A DNA stretch of 64,000 nt from Streptomyces sp. NRRL S-337. GTDB lineage: Bacteria; Actinomycetota; Actinomycetes; Streptomycetales; Streptomycetaceae. Positions 8,282 to 17,379 of this stretch are shown in pieces (positions within the stretch are counted from its first letter, which is position 1; every line of letters begins with the position of its first letter). The stretch covers positions 1 through 64,000 of the forward strand of contig NZ_JOIX01000012.1 in the NCBI RefSeq assembly GCF_000720175.1. The letters run 5' to 3'. Under the pieces are notes generated by a model. The model was not told the DNA's origin and ran no database searches. It saw only the letters and a list, made by a program, of their open reading frames with translations. The translations under genes were made by a program, and so were the position numbers.

Positions 8282-9487
8282 GTGACCAACACACCGGTCA
8301 CCAAGACGGACCTGACGCGCCGCCGCTTGCTCGCAGCCGCACTGGCCGCGGGGGTCGGGGCCGCCGTGCCGATCAGCACAGCGCGCCAGGCGTGGGCGGC
8401 TCCCACCGCCCCCGCTCCAGTGCAACTCACGCTGCCCAGACCCACTGGGCCGCACCCGGTGGGCACGGTGCCGCTCCACCTCGTCGACACCTCGCGTCCG
8501 GATCCTGTGGCCGGCCCGGGGCATCATCGCGAGTTGATGGCCAGCGTCTGGTACCCCGCTTGCAAGACGAAGGACCTGCCGCGTGCCCCCTGGATGACCC
8601 AGGGGGCGCTGCGGGCGCTTCTGGCGGACGCCGGCTTCCCCCTCGATCCCGCCCTCGGCCCGCTCACCGCCGCACACATCGGCGCACCCGTACACCGAAC
8701 GGGGCACCGCCTGCCCGTCCTCGTGTACTCACATGGCTCGGGCAGCCATCGCGGCGACCACACCATCATGGTCCAGGAACTCGCCAGCCACGGCTACGCC
8801 GTGGTCACCGTCGACCACACATACGACGCGTTCAGCGAGTTCCCCGACGGCCGACTCACCGTGCCGGCAGAGGTCCCGCCGTTCCTGGGTCCCCGGGACT
8901 TCGCCACGGACCTCCGGTTCGTGCTCGACGCCGTCGAAAGCCTTGCCGGCGGGCACAACCCCGACGTCGACGGCAGGCCACTGCCTCAGGGCCTGCTCGG
9001 TGCCCTCGACCCGAGGTGCATCGGCGCGTTCGGCTGGTCGAAGGGTGGCACCGCCACCGCGCTCACCATGCTCGCCGACCAGCGCGTTGGCGCCGGGCTC
9101 AGCATCGACGGTCCGATGCAGCCGACCATCACCACCGACCTGGACCGGCCGTTCATGATGATGACCGCTTCGTTTACCCGGGCCGCAATGCCGGACGTCG
9201 CCGAGTTCTGGACACACCTTCGCGGTTGGCGGCTGAACATCCAGGTCGACGGGGCCATCCACAAGTCGTACGGCGACGAGGCGACGCTGATCCCGCAAGC
9301 GGGCAAGATCCTCGGCATGACCACCCAGCAGATCCAGGACATGATCGGCACTCTCGACCCGGCCCAGGCGGTACGGATCCAACAGGCATACCCGCTCGCG
9401 TTCTTCGACCTGCACCTGCGGCACCGCCGGACGCATCTGCTCGACGGCCCGAGCACGGCCTTCCCAGAGGTGAAGTTCATCCCGTGA
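8282..9487 (+). CDS. Tat-exported alpha/beta hydrolase (PAF-acetylhydrolase/lipase type)
   Basis: This 401-aa protein starts with a GTG behind GGGGAGG. Its N-terminus has a twin-arginine signal (TRRRLLAAALAAGVGAAVPISTA). The mature part has an oxyanion region VLVYSHGSGSHRGDHT and the nucleophile elbow GWSKG, both characteristic of the platelet-activating-factor acetylhydrolase/secreted lipase family. The enzyme should act outside the cell on ester bonds of lipids or small acyl esters. The gene is 90 bp downstream of the winged-helix gene on the same strand but has its own ribosome binding site. Confidence 0.82.
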   Translation: MTNTPVTKTDLTRRRLLAAALAAGVGAAVPISTARQAWAAPTAPAPVQLTLPRPTGPHPVGTVPLHLVDTSRPDPVAGPGHHRELMASVWYPACKTKDLPRAPWMTQGALRALLADAGFPLDPALGPLTAAHIGAPVHRTGHRLPVLVYSHGSGSHRGDHTIMVQELASHGYAVVTVDHTYDAFSEFPDGRLTVPAEVPPFLGPRDFATDLRFVLDAVESLAGGHNPDVDGRPLPQGLLGALDPRCIGAFGWSKGGTATALTMLADQRVGAGLSIDGPMQPTITTDLDRPFMMMTASFTRAAMPDVAEFWTHLRGWRLNIQVDGAIHKSYGDEATLIPQAGKILGMTTQQIQDMIGTLDPAQAVRIQQAYPLAFFDLHLRHRRTHLLDGPSTAFPEVKFIP

Positions 9488-9965
9488 AGCGTCGGACCGG
9501 GCGCTGCGCGCTCCGCCCAGGACCGCAACTGATCGGCCGCGAACCGCACCACCACACTCGACGCCACGGCCAGATCCTCGTGTCGGGAGCACCCCGAGCA
9601 TCCACTCCGAGCAACGCAGTACTGCGAAGCCGAGCCTGTTCGTCGCCGACCGCCTCGCCCTCGCTGCCTCCAGCCCTGGCCCATCCAGGCGGAAGAACTG
9701 CTCCAACGCGAACAGGACCGGTCGTCCTGACGGCCTTGCTGCCGAGCCTCCGGCGGCCTGAGCGGGGGACACACGGTTGATCACCCGGGCAGGTTCTCTC
9801 TCCCGCTGATCACGAGGTCCGAGCTGGCAAGAGGTGCTGTCCCGCAGACGACCTGCCGTCAGGCTGATTCATCACGTGCCGGACGCGGCACCTCCGCCTG
9901 CGACCCTGGTGCCTCACGTCACTCAAGGCCATGCAGGATGCTGACCAGCGAAAAACTTGAGACCC
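9488..9965. other. Intergenic, no gene seen
   Basis: Only overlapping open frames with skewed composition occur here (Arg/Ser-rich on the minus strand, Pro/Arg-rich on the plus strand), with no recognisable domain. The IS630 element abuts the right side. Confidence 0.5.
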
Positions 9966-11057
9966 CTAGTGACCTGAGTCAGAGATTCGGTGGCAGTAGG
10001 CGGCGACTTTGTTGAGGATCTCGTTGGCTGTTTTCGTCCAGACGAACGGTCGCGGGTTCTCGTTCCAGTCGGTCAGCCATGCCCGAATGTCGCGTTCGAG
10101 TGCCTGGACGGAACGGTGGACGCCGCGCTTGAGTTTCTTCTGCGTGAGTTCGGCGAACCACCGTTCCACCAGGTTCAGCCAGGACGAGCTCGTGGGCGTG
10201 AAGTGCAGGTGGAAGCGCGGGTGGGCCAGCAGCCACTTCTTGACCGCGGGCGTCTTGTGCGTCACGTAGTTGCCGAGAATCACATGCACGCCGTGGTCGG
10301 CAGGGACCTCCTTGTCGAGCTTGGCCAAGAACTTCTTGAACTCCACGGCCCGGTGCCGGCGGTGGAGGGAGCCAATGACCTTCCCGGTCGCCACCTCCAA
10401 GGCGGCGAACAAGGTGGTGGTGCCTGCCCGGACATAGTCGTGACTGCGGCGTTCGGGAACGCCGGGCACCATCGGCAGGACCGGCTGGGACCGGTCCAGG
10501 GCCTGGATCTGCGATTTCTCATCCACGCACAGGACCAGGGCCTTCTCTGGCGGATCGAGGTAAAGTCCGACCATGTCGCGGACCTTGTCGATGAACAGTG
10601 GGTCCGTGGACAGCTTGAACGTCTGCGTGCGGTGCGGGGCCAGGGCAAAGGCCCGCCAGATCGGTGAGATCGCCGACTGAGACATTCCCGTGGCCGCAGC
10701 CATCGACCTGGTCGACCAATGGGTCGCGTTCTTCGGTGTCTCCTCAAGTGTCTTGACGATCACCCGCTCCACGTCCGCATCCGTGATCTTCCGCGGAACA
10801 CCCGGCCGTGGCTCGTCGCACAGGCCGTCCAGACCACGCTCCAGGAAACGCCGCCGCCAGGTGCGGACCGTATCCGGGACGATGCCCAGGCGTCGCGACA
10901 CCTCCGTGATCGAATGCCCCTCGGCGCACTCCAGCACGATCCGCGACCGCTGAGCCAGTGCCTGAGCAGTCCTACGCCGACGCACCCACCCCTCAAGCAC
11001 AGCCCGCTGGGCATCAGTTACCGACAACGGAGGAATCTTCGGCCCCGGACGACTCAT
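9966..11057 (-). CDS. IS630-family transposase, one catalytic Asp replaced by Gly
   Basis: The ~363-aa protein has an N-terminal helix-turn-helix (RSRIVLECAEGHSITEVSRRLGI) and a DDE domain: LCVDEKSQIQALDR (first Asp), HVILGNYVTHKTPAVKKWL (second position) and SSSWLNLVERWFAEL (third, Glu). Family members read DNY at the second motif. Here the codon is GGC, giving GNY, so the triad is incomplete and the enzyme is probably dead. ATG 11057 (MSRPGPKIPPL) is preferred to the TTG at 11063. The stop codon lies in the left terminal repeat. Confidence 0.88.
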   Translation of the reverse strand: MSRPGPKIPPLSVTDAQRAVLEGWVRRRRTAQALAQRSRIVLECAEGHSITEVSRRLGIVPDTVRTWRRRFLERGLDGLCDEPRPGVPRKITDADVERVIVKTLEETPKNATHWSTRSMAAATGMSQSAISPIWRAFALAPHRTQTFKLSTDPLFIDKVRDMVGLYLDPPEKALVLCVDEKSQIQALDRSQPVLPMVPGVPERRSHDYVRAGTTTLFAALEVATGKVIGSLHRRHRAVEFKKFLAKLDKEVPADHGVHVILGNYVTHKTPAVKKWLLAHPRFHLHFTPTSSSWLNLVERWFAELTQKKLKRGVHRSVQALERDIRAWLTDWNENPRPFVWTKTANEILNKVAAYCHRISDSGH

Positions 11058-11093
11058 ACCCAACCAACGACGAACCTCTGACTCAAGTCACTA
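9967..11093 (-). mobile_element. IS630-family insertion sequence with near-perfect terminal inverted repeats
   Basis: The left end reads CTAGTGACCTGAGTCAGAG (from 9966), and the right end, read inward on the minus strand from 11094, is CTAGTGACTTGAGTCAGAG. These 19-bp ends differ at one position. IS630 elements insert at TA and duplicate it, and a TA is present at each end (9967-9968 and 11092-11093). The element is about 1.13 kb and carries one transposase gene. It abuts the truncated IS5-type transposase on its right. Confidence 0.85.
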
Positions 11094-11112
11094 GCTAGGC
11101 CCCGGCTCGGGC

Positions 11113-11635
11113 ATGACCTGCTGGCGGCGGCTGCGGGACTGGAACAAGGCCGGTGTCTGGCAGCGGCTCCACGAGGCCCTGCTGGCTGAGCTGAATGCGG
11201 CCTCACGCCTGGACTGGTCCCGCTGCGTGGTCGACTCCTCGCACGTCAGGGCCCTTTCCGTCGCCGGCCGACCGGCGGCAACCGCAACGACGTCACCCAG
11301 CTCCTGCCTCTGCTCGACGCGATCCCGCCGGTCCGCGGCCGGGTGGCCGTCCGCACCGCAAGCCCGACTCGCTCTTCGCCGACCGCGGCTACGACCACGA
11401 CATTTACCGCGACCAGGTCCGCGATCGAGGCATCGTGCCTGCGATCGCCCGGCGCGGCACTCGCCACGGCACCGGACTGGGCACCTACCGCTGGGTGATC
11501 GAGCGGAGTTTCGCGTGGCTGCACGGCTTTCGACGTCTGCGGATCCGATGGGAACAACGGGCTGACACACACGAAGGGCTCCTCAAGCTCGCCTGCTGCC
11601 TGATCACCCATCGACAACTCGGCTCATTGTGTTAA
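11113..11635 (+). pseudogene. Truncated, frameshifted IS5-family transposase
   Basis: The frame at 11113 encodes WRRLRDWNKAGVWQRLHEALLAEL ... CVVDSSHVRAL, containing the first DDE Asp. A frameshift near 11265-11330 leads into RKPDSLFADRGYDHDIYRDQVRDRGI and YRWVIERSFAWLHGFRRLRIRWE, the second Asp and the Y-(2)-R-(3)-E region, ending at 11635. The N-terminal ~100 residues are missing and not found left of the IS630 copy. The remnant was therefore truncated by deletion as well as by the abutting IS630 insertion. Confidence 0.75.
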
Positions 11636-11805
11636 CCGTTGTTAGCGGTGTGGGTTAAGTCCAGCCGTGGCGGCCGCGGCGCGGCCCCGGCGTGAGCAAA
11701 CCTCGCCAGTACCTCCTCGGTCGCCCACCCTCAGCCCGACGATGTCTCGATCGCGCCCGGCGGGCACGGTGGCTCAGCATCGGGATGAGGCGGTGCCCGG
11801 TCGGG

Positions 11806-12741
11806 TCATGCTCGGGTGAGCACAATCTTCTTACCGCCGGCCCGTCCGGTAACCACCCGGGCGAACGCAGCCGGTCCCTCGCTCAGCGGCAGGGGTTCCG
11901 GTGCGAGTTTCAAGGTTCCCGCGGCAGCCTGCTCCGCCAGCTGGACAAGCTGCGCGGCGTTGGGCTCGACGTAGAGGTCCCAGCTCGTAATGCCTCGTTC
12001 CTCCGGAGGCGCGTCCGAGGTCAGGGAGCACAGTCGGCCGCCGTCCCGCACCAAAGGCAGGACGGCGTCCGCCGTGCTGGTGGCGATGGTGAGGGCGGCG
12101 TCGAACCCACCGCGTACCTTGGCCGACCAGTTCGGGTCGTGGTAGTCGACAACCTCCATCGCTCCCAGACCGAGCAGGCGCTCTGCGGCGGCAGCAGACG
12201 CGGTCGTGGACACCTCGGTGCCCTTGGCCGCGGCGAGCTGGATGGCCAGGGCTCCGGTGGCCCCGCCTCCGTTGGTGATCAGGAGCCGCTGTCCTCGGCT
12301 GAGGTCCAGCTTCTCCAGGGCCTGCCAAGCGGTGAGTCCGTTGACCGGCAGCGCCGCCGCGTGCACGGCGTCCAGCCCCGATGGGCAGGCTGCCGCGTGA
12401 TCCGCGTTGATCAGAACGCGTTCGGCCCAGAAGCCGCTTCCCCCGGGCAGCGGAGCCTCGTGTGCGAGCACCCGGTCGCCTACGGCAAACCCGGTGACAC
12501 CCGCGCCGACCGCCAGCACCTTGCCCGCGCCCTCCACACCCAGCGCCGCCGGGGGGCGCAGCCCCACGTCCCAACCAGCACCGTTGAGCAGTTCGTCCCA
12601 CGGGCCGACCCCGGCCGCCTCAACCGCCACCAGGATCTGACCGGGCCCGGGAGATGACGGTTCGGGCAACTCCAGCAGGGCGACTTCCTTCTCGGCCCCG
12701 GACACTCCGCACGCCTTCACAGCAGATCTTTGTCCTCTCAC
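11806..12741 (-). CDS. NADP-dependent zinc-binding-type alcohol dehydrogenase/quinone oxidoreductase
   Basis: The protein is up to 311 aa, in the MDR superfamily. It has an N-terminal GroES-like domain (PGPGQILVAVEAAGVGPWDELL ... ALGVEGAGKVLAVGAGVTGFAVGDRV) and a Rossmann domain (LLITNGGGATGALAIQLAAAKGTEVS). It lacks the structural-zinc Cys cluster, as quinone oxidoreductases do. The GTG at 12741 directly follows the stop of the XRE ORF. The GTG at 12720 (VKACGVSG) matches the usual family start better. The substrate is unknown. Confidence 0.8.
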   Translation of the reverse strand: MRGQRSAVKACGVSGAEKEVALLELPEPSSPGPGQILVAVEAAGVGPWDELLNGAGWDVGLRPPAALGVEGAGKVLAVGAGVTGFAVGDRVLAHEAPLPGGSGFWAERVLINADHAAACPSGLDAVHAAALPVNGLTAWQALEKLDLSRGQRLLITNGGGATGALAIQLAAAKGTEVSTTASAAAAERLLGLGAMEVVDYHDPNWSAKVRGGFDAALTIATSTADAVLPLVRDGGRLCSLTSDAPPEERGITSWDLYVEPNAAQLVQLAEQAAAGTLKLAPEPLPLSEGPAAFARVVTGRAGGKKIVLTRA

Positions 12742-13374
12742 TCAGTCCGGCCGACCAGGAGGTACGAGCCGGAAAACCAAAGCAGGCACCAATGTCGACT
12801 CGGGATCCCCTACAGCGGTCGCTCGTGGTCTCAGCCGCATTGATGTCGAGCCTATGCAGCTAGTGACCCAGACATGTGGCCCATTTGAACAGTGACACAC
12901 TGGGCCAATCGTGGAATAGATCGAGGCCGCCCGCCGCGGGCAAGCGGACTTGTCCCTGGTCAGCGTGGACTCCACCACCGCACGTGCCCGTGCGAGCGCC
13001 GCTAGAGCAGCGGGTGCGAGTCCGACAAGGGTGCGGCGGTTGAGCATGGCGCGGCGTTGGGCCTCTCTGAGTGCGGCGACCGTCGCCCCTGTACCCAGGG
13101 CTGCGGGCGCCTCATTCCCGGGCAGCCAGTACGGCCAGCCCAGTACGGTCACATGGTCGTGGCCGACGCCGAAGACGTCGGCGATCAGCTGCTGAAACCA
13201 GGCATCGGGCACACGGCCCCCGGGGCGCTCCCACACCGACACCTGCTGCTTGGTCGTGCCGGCCCTGCGGTCGCGGCGACGCGCCGCCTGCCGGATTTTC
13301 TCGGCGAGGCCGCTCTGGGACAGGCCGTGCAGGTCCCGGGCGATAGCGAGCGGGTGTTGGGGGAGCGCGTCCAC
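12742..13374 (-). CDS. XRE-family helix-turn-helix regulator with abnormal C-terminus (likely truncated)
   Basis: Residues 1-75 form the HTH (HPLAIARDLHGLSQSGLAEKIRQAARRR ... TKQQVSVWE). They are followed by the conserved linker DVFGVGHDHVTVLGWPYWLPGNEAP and MLNRRTLVGLAPAALAAL of long Streptomyces XRE-type regulators. After about residue 145 the sequence becomes Cys/Arg-rich without resemblance to the usual helical repeat domain, and ends at 210 residues where relatives are typically about 400. The large C-terminal domain seems to be lost or out of frame. It is divergent from the kinase/NUDIX operon that starts at 13540 and may be its regulator. Confidence 0.6.
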   Translation of the reverse strand: MDALPQHPLAIARDLHGLSQSGLAEKIRQAARRRDRRAGTTKQQVSVWERPGGRVPDAWFQQLIADVFGVGHDHVTVLGWPYWLPGNEAPAALGTGATVAALREAQRRAMLNRRTLVGLAPAALAALARARAVVESTLTRDKSACPRRAASIYSTIGPVCHCSNGPHVWVTSCIGSTSMRLRPRATAVGDPESTLVPALVFRLVPPGRPD

Positions 13375-13539
13375 CCCTCTATCTCAGCATCTGAGGACCT
13401 TCGTGGGTGCCGGAACGCGGAGGGCCGCATGACCCCCGCATGACACGCGAACGCTGGTTCCAAGAACGGGGGTTGGGTGTACTCACCTCTCCGGGCCAGT
13501 CGGCACCGGGCAGGCTCGTCACACGATCGGGGGCCCAGC

Positions 13540-15444
13540 ATGGGCGATGACGCGGTGACCACCCTCGCGCTGAGTGGCGCGGACAACACCGGCAAGACAA
13601 AGCAGCTCGGAGTCCTCACACGCCGGATCGGTCCGGCCGCTGCGTCGAGCGGGCCGCTGGACGCACACGACGCCCGGTGGGAGGCGATCAAGAAGAACGA
13701 CACGAGCCGGTGGTGGTTCGAGACCGGGCCGATGCAGGAGGTCGCCGAGGTCCTGGCCGTCTCCTACCTCCAGCGCTCCCACCACTTGCGTGCCAGGACG
13801 GCGGGGTTGCGGCTGATGGACCGGGGCATGCCGATGTTGGAGGCGTCCGTTGCCGCGACTGCCGCGGTGCGCGAGAACCTTACCCCCGAGCAAGCCGCCG
13901 ACCGGGCCCGCGACTTACTGGAGCCGTATGCCCGGGACGTGAAGGCCGCCGAGGCCGGCGAGCACGGGATCGTCCTGCTCCACCATGAAGACCCGGCGAT
14001 CGGTACCGCGCGCGCACTGTCCCACGAGGCGAGCGTGACCCCCACCTACGCTGACTACCAGCGCCACCTGCACCACCAGATCCACCGCCTGGTCGGCGAG
14101 AGCCGCTTCGACGGCGTCATCGTCGTCAAGGATCGCTCCGTCGTCGCGGTCCAGCACGACCTGCGCCGCCTCCTGCACCCGCACACCGCTCTCGTACCGG
14201 CTGGCTGCCTGCCCGGTGTCCGCGTCGTGGCGCTGGGTGGGATGTCCGAGAGCGGCAAGAGCACCGCGGGGGAGTACCTGCGCACCCGCCACTCACACGC
14301 CCGTCTCAAGATCGGCTACCTGATCGACGACGCCGCCCACCGCGCCGGCATCGCCGACCCTTACGCCCTCGCTCCCGTCGTCCGCGCTGAACTCCTCCTG
14401 GACGGCCTGGACCGCTACGCTGCCGCGCACCACTTCCTCGACCGCCTCACCCTGGAGTCCCTCCACGAGTTCGACGTCACCAGCGAGCTGCGCAGGATGC
14501 TAGGCGACCAGCTGTCGGTCGCCTACATCGACACCGCGGCCGAGCTGCGGGCCCGCCGAGGGACGGCCGGCCCCGCCGATGTGACCCTCAGGGACACGGT
14601 GAAGGCATCCCGGGGCGCACAGGAGATAGTCACGATCGCCGACACCGTGGTCGACAACAACGGCACCCGCCTGGCGCTGGAGCGCCAACTCGACGGGATT
14701 GCGCTGCATGCCGCCTGGCCCTCTGTCACTCCGGCCACAACCCCGGTCAATGCTCTCGGGCTGCCCGTCGCGCTGGAGCGGTTCCTGACCGCCCTGCTGG
14801 AGCGCACCACGAAGGGGTCCGAGCCGTTGATCGACCTGCTCGCCGTCACCGGCAGCGGCGCCTGCGGCAAGTACCAGCACGGCTGGAGCGACCTGGACGT
14901 CTTCGTCATCGCCGAGCCCGACCGCACCACCGAACTGCGCCAGGCCCTGACCGAGGTACAAAGCGATCTCGGCGAGGTCAAACTCGGCCTGACCGTCCTG
15001 AGCCAGGCCGAGTGCCGCGCCGGCGCGGTCACCTCGCGCCTGCTGCACGTGATGACCCTCCTCGGCACCGGCTCGCTGCTCCCGCTGTGGGCCCGCCCGG
15101 GCCTGACAATCCCCGCCCCGCCGCTCGCCGACGACGTCGCCGCGAGCCTGGAAGCCGGAGTGCAGGCGGCCGTCGAGATCCGCCGCCAGCTCCTCAAGGG
15201 CGCACCGGACCAGCGCGCCCTGTTCAAGGTAACCGCCCTGCTGGCCAAGGTCCTCCTCCGCTTCGACGGCACCGAGCAGGCCGCTGACACCGACGCCCTG
15301 GCAGCCCTCACACCCGCGGAAAGTGACCAGCACGATGGTCTGTTGCGCAAGGCACGCACCGACCGCACCGCTGCCCAGGACCTCGCTCAGCTTGTCCTGG
15401 AGCGCTGGATGGCCACCATGCCGGCCGCCGAGGCGACCGCATGA
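13540..15444 (+). CDS. Fused double P-loop kinase and nucleotidyltransferase
   Basis: This ~634-aa protein has three modules. Residues 1-210 are a thymidylate-kinase-like P-loop domain with GADNTGKT at 13-20. Residues 225-420 are a second P-loop domain with GGMSESGKST at 233-242. Residues 420-634 are a nucleotidyltransferase-fold domain with GS at 438-439 and the SDLDV metal-binding pair D451/D453. The ATG at 13540 behind a G-rich ribosome binding site is preferred to 13477. Its stop overlaps the next start (ATGA). Together with an APH-like kinase, SDR and NUDIX gene this suggests a nucleotide or nucleotide-sugar metabolic operon; the substrate cannot be deduced. Confidence 0.7.
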   Translation: MGDDAVTTLALSGADNTGKTKQLGVLTRRIGPAAASSGPLDAHDARWEAIKKNDTSRWWFETGPMQEVAEVLAVSYLQRSHHLRARTAGLRLMDRGMPMLEASVAATAAVRENLTPEQAADRARDLLEPYARDVKAAEAGEHGIVLLHHEDPAIGTARALSHEASVTPTYADYQRHLHHQIHRLVGESRFDGVIVVKDRSVVAVQHDLRRLLHPHTALVPAGCLPGVRVVALGGMSESGKSTAGEYLRTRHSHARLKIGYLIDDAAHRAGIADPYALAPVVRAELLLDGLDRYAAAHHFLDRLTLESLHEFDVTSELRRMLGDQLSVAYIDTAAELRARRGTAGPADVTLRDTVKASRGAQEIVTIADTVVDNNGTRLALERQLDGIALHAAWPSVTPATTPVNALGLPVALERFLTALLERTTKGSEPLIDLLAVTGSGACGKYQHGWSDLDVFVIAEPDRTTELRQALTEVQSDLGEVKLGLTVLSQAECRAGAVTSRLLHVMTLLGTGSLLPLWARPGLTIPAPPLADDVAASLEAGVQAAVEIRRQLLKGAPDQRALFKVTALLAKVLLRFDGTEQAADTDALAALTPAESDQHDGLLRKARTDRTAAQDLAQLVLERWMATMPAAEATA

Positions 15445-16553
15445 ACACCGCGACCGCACCCGGACCCTTCCGCAAGAGCCTCCCCACCTCGAAGGCGGAC
15501 TCGGAAGAACGCGGCTGGCGCCAGATCGCCGGTCAATTCGTAGTCCCCACCCTCCTGCAACGCACCCGACTGGACGCCGACACCGACGTCATCGCCTACG
15601 AGAACGTCTTCGCCTCCGGCCGCTGCCGACTCATGCTGGGCGACCTCATCGCCCTCGCCGACCGAGGGCAGGCCCCAACCGCAGACGTCGGCGACCTGAT
15701 CGACGCCGTCTGCGACGACCTGATCACCGCGGCCACGGCGACCGGCCGAACCACAGCCCTTTCGGCCTGCGTGCCCGCCCTCTACACCGACCGCATCCGC
15801 CCCGGCGGCCGTCTCGACACCTGGTACCAAGATCCCAGCCTCACCCTCACCGACAGACACACCGGCCAGCGAACTCCCCTCGGGGCGCTCACCGGCTACA
15901 CCGCCACCGTCAACGACACCGCGTTCCTCCTGGACGTGCCCGCCGCGATCAACGCCGCGCGCAGCGCGCTTCACTCCGACGGCCAGTGGACCTCCGCCAT
16001 CACTCAGGGCGACCCGACCGAGCCCAACATCGCCGCCAGCGCCGCGGGCGCCTGCTGGCTGGACTTCGAGCACGCCGGACGCAACACCCTCGCCGGCGAG
16101 ATCGCCAACCTCCTGTGGTACCTCCTCGCCCTCGGAGGCTGGCTCGTACCCACCCACCAGCCTGACGTCTACCGCCGGACGCTGCCCCTCCACCTGCCCC
16201 AAGCCGCCACCCCCACCATCGAGCACGCTGAACTGTCCACGCGGCACCGCCGATTGGACCTGCACCACAAGTGGCCCACCGGCCCCGGCCGCCACACCGC
16301 CCTCACCCGGCTCCTCGCCCGCCTCACCACCGACCTCGGCACCGCTGCCGGCCTGCCCACGGGCCGCCAGCTCCAAGCCCTCCGCCCCTTCCTCACCCTC
16401 CGCATCCTCGGCGTCATTCCACCCCACCTGCTCACCCCCAACGACCTGTTCCTCCTGATGGCCAAACTCGCCCAGGCCCAGCACCTGACAGACCCCACCC
16501 CCTTCACGCACGCCGACCCGCTCAGCGACCTCCTGACCGTGGAGTACCCGTGA
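15441..16553 (+). CDS. APH/choline-kinase-fold phosphotransferase-like protein
   Basis: This 370-aa protein overlaps both neighbours by 4 nt. The motif TQGDPTEPNIAA matches the Brenner motif of aminoglycoside/choline kinases with Gln-Gly replacing His-Gly. CWLDFEHAG gives the downstream metal-binding Asp. The N-terminal half (WRQIAGQFVVPTLLQR ... VIAYENVFASGRCRLMLGDLIALAD) corresponds to the nucleotide-binding lobe. It probably phosphorylates a small hydroxyl-bearing substrate supplied or consumed by the flanking kinase, SDR and NUDIX enzymes. Confidence 0.65.
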   Translation: MNTATAPGPFRKSLPTSKADSEERGWRQIAGQFVVPTLLQRTRLDADTDVIAYENVFASGRCRLMLGDLIALADRGQAPTADVGDLIDAVCDDLITAATATGRTTALSACVPALYTDRIRPGGRLDTWYQDPSLTLTDRHTGQRTPLGALTGYTATVNDTAFLLDVPAAINAARSALHSDGQWTSAITQGDPTEPNIAASAAGACWLDFEHAGRNTLAGEIANLLWYLLALGGWLVPTHQPDVYRRTLPLHLPQAATPTIEHAELSTRHRRLDLHHKWPTGPGRHTALTRLLARLTTDLGTAAGLPTGRQLQALRPFLTLRILGVIPPHLLTPNDLFLLMAKLAQAQHLTDPTPFTHADPLSDLLTVEYP

Positions 16554-17341
16554 CCACCCCTCTGCTCGCCCCGTCCCTGACATCCCGCCCCCTGCAGGGC
16601 CGCGTCGCCCTCGTCACCGGCGCAGCGACCGGAATCGGCGCGGCCACCACCCGCGCACTCGCCGCCGCCGGCGCCACCGTCGCGATCGGCCACTACGCCC
16701 AGATCGACCAGGCCCGCACCGCCCTCGACGAGATACGCCGGCTCGGCGCAGACGGAATCGAAGTGAGCGCCGACCTCACCGCGCCGGACGCTGCCGGACT
16801 GATGGTCAGCCAGGTGACCAGCGAGGTCGGCCCGGTGGACATCCTGGTCAACAACGCCGGCGTCTACCCGCGCATGACCTGGGACGAAACCGACGAGGCC
16901 TCCTGGAACCGCGCGCTCGACGTAAACCTCACCCTCCACTACCGGATGAGCCATGCCGTCACCCCAGCGATGATCGGCCGCCAGTGGGGCCGCATCATCA
17001 ACGTTTCCAGCGTCAACGCCCGTGCAGGACGTCCCGGACTGACCGCCTACAGCACCGCCAAGGCCGGCCTCATCGGCCTCACCCGGTCCCTGGCAAGGGA
17101 ACTTGGCCCCCACGGCATCTGCGTGAACACTGTCCTTCCGGGAGCTATCCAAGTCGGCGCCGAGAACACCCTGCCCGCTCGCCACCGCGCACGCCCCGAA
17201 GACCAGATCTCCCGCCAGTGCGTCCCCCGCCGAGGCCAGCCCGACGACGTCGCCGCCGCCATCGCCTTCCTCGCCGCCCCGTCCGCATCGTTCATCACCG
17301 GCCAGTCGTTGCACATCGACGGCGGCTGGCTCTTCCACTGA
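16550..17341 (+). CDS. SDR-family NAD(P)-dependent oxidoreductase
   Basis: The GTG start at 16550 overlaps the upstream stop (GTGA). The 263-aa protein has the classical SDR features: TGAATGIG for cofactor binding, NNAGVYPRM, the catalytic Ser in INVSSVNARAG, and YSTAK (Tyr and Lys). The C-terminus carries ITGQSLHIDGGW, typical of the FabG-like group. It should oxidise an alcohol or reduce a ketone on the pathway intermediate made by the operon's kinases. Confidence 0.88.
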   Translation: MTTPLLAPSLTSRPLQGRVALVTGAATGIGAATTRALAAAGATVAIGHYAQIDQARTALDEIRRLGADGIEVSADLTAPDAAGLMVSQVTSEVGPVDILVNNAGVYPRMTWDETDEASWNRALDVNLTLHYRMSHAVTPAMIGRQWGRIINVSSVNARAGRPGLTAYSTAKAGLIGLTRSLARELGPHGICVNTVLPGAIQVGAENTLPARHRARPEDQISRQCVPRRGQPDDVAAAIAFLAAPSASFITGQSLHIDGGWLFH

Positions 17342-17379
17342 CCACCTCGCACAACCCAAACCCGAAGGAGACCTACCCG

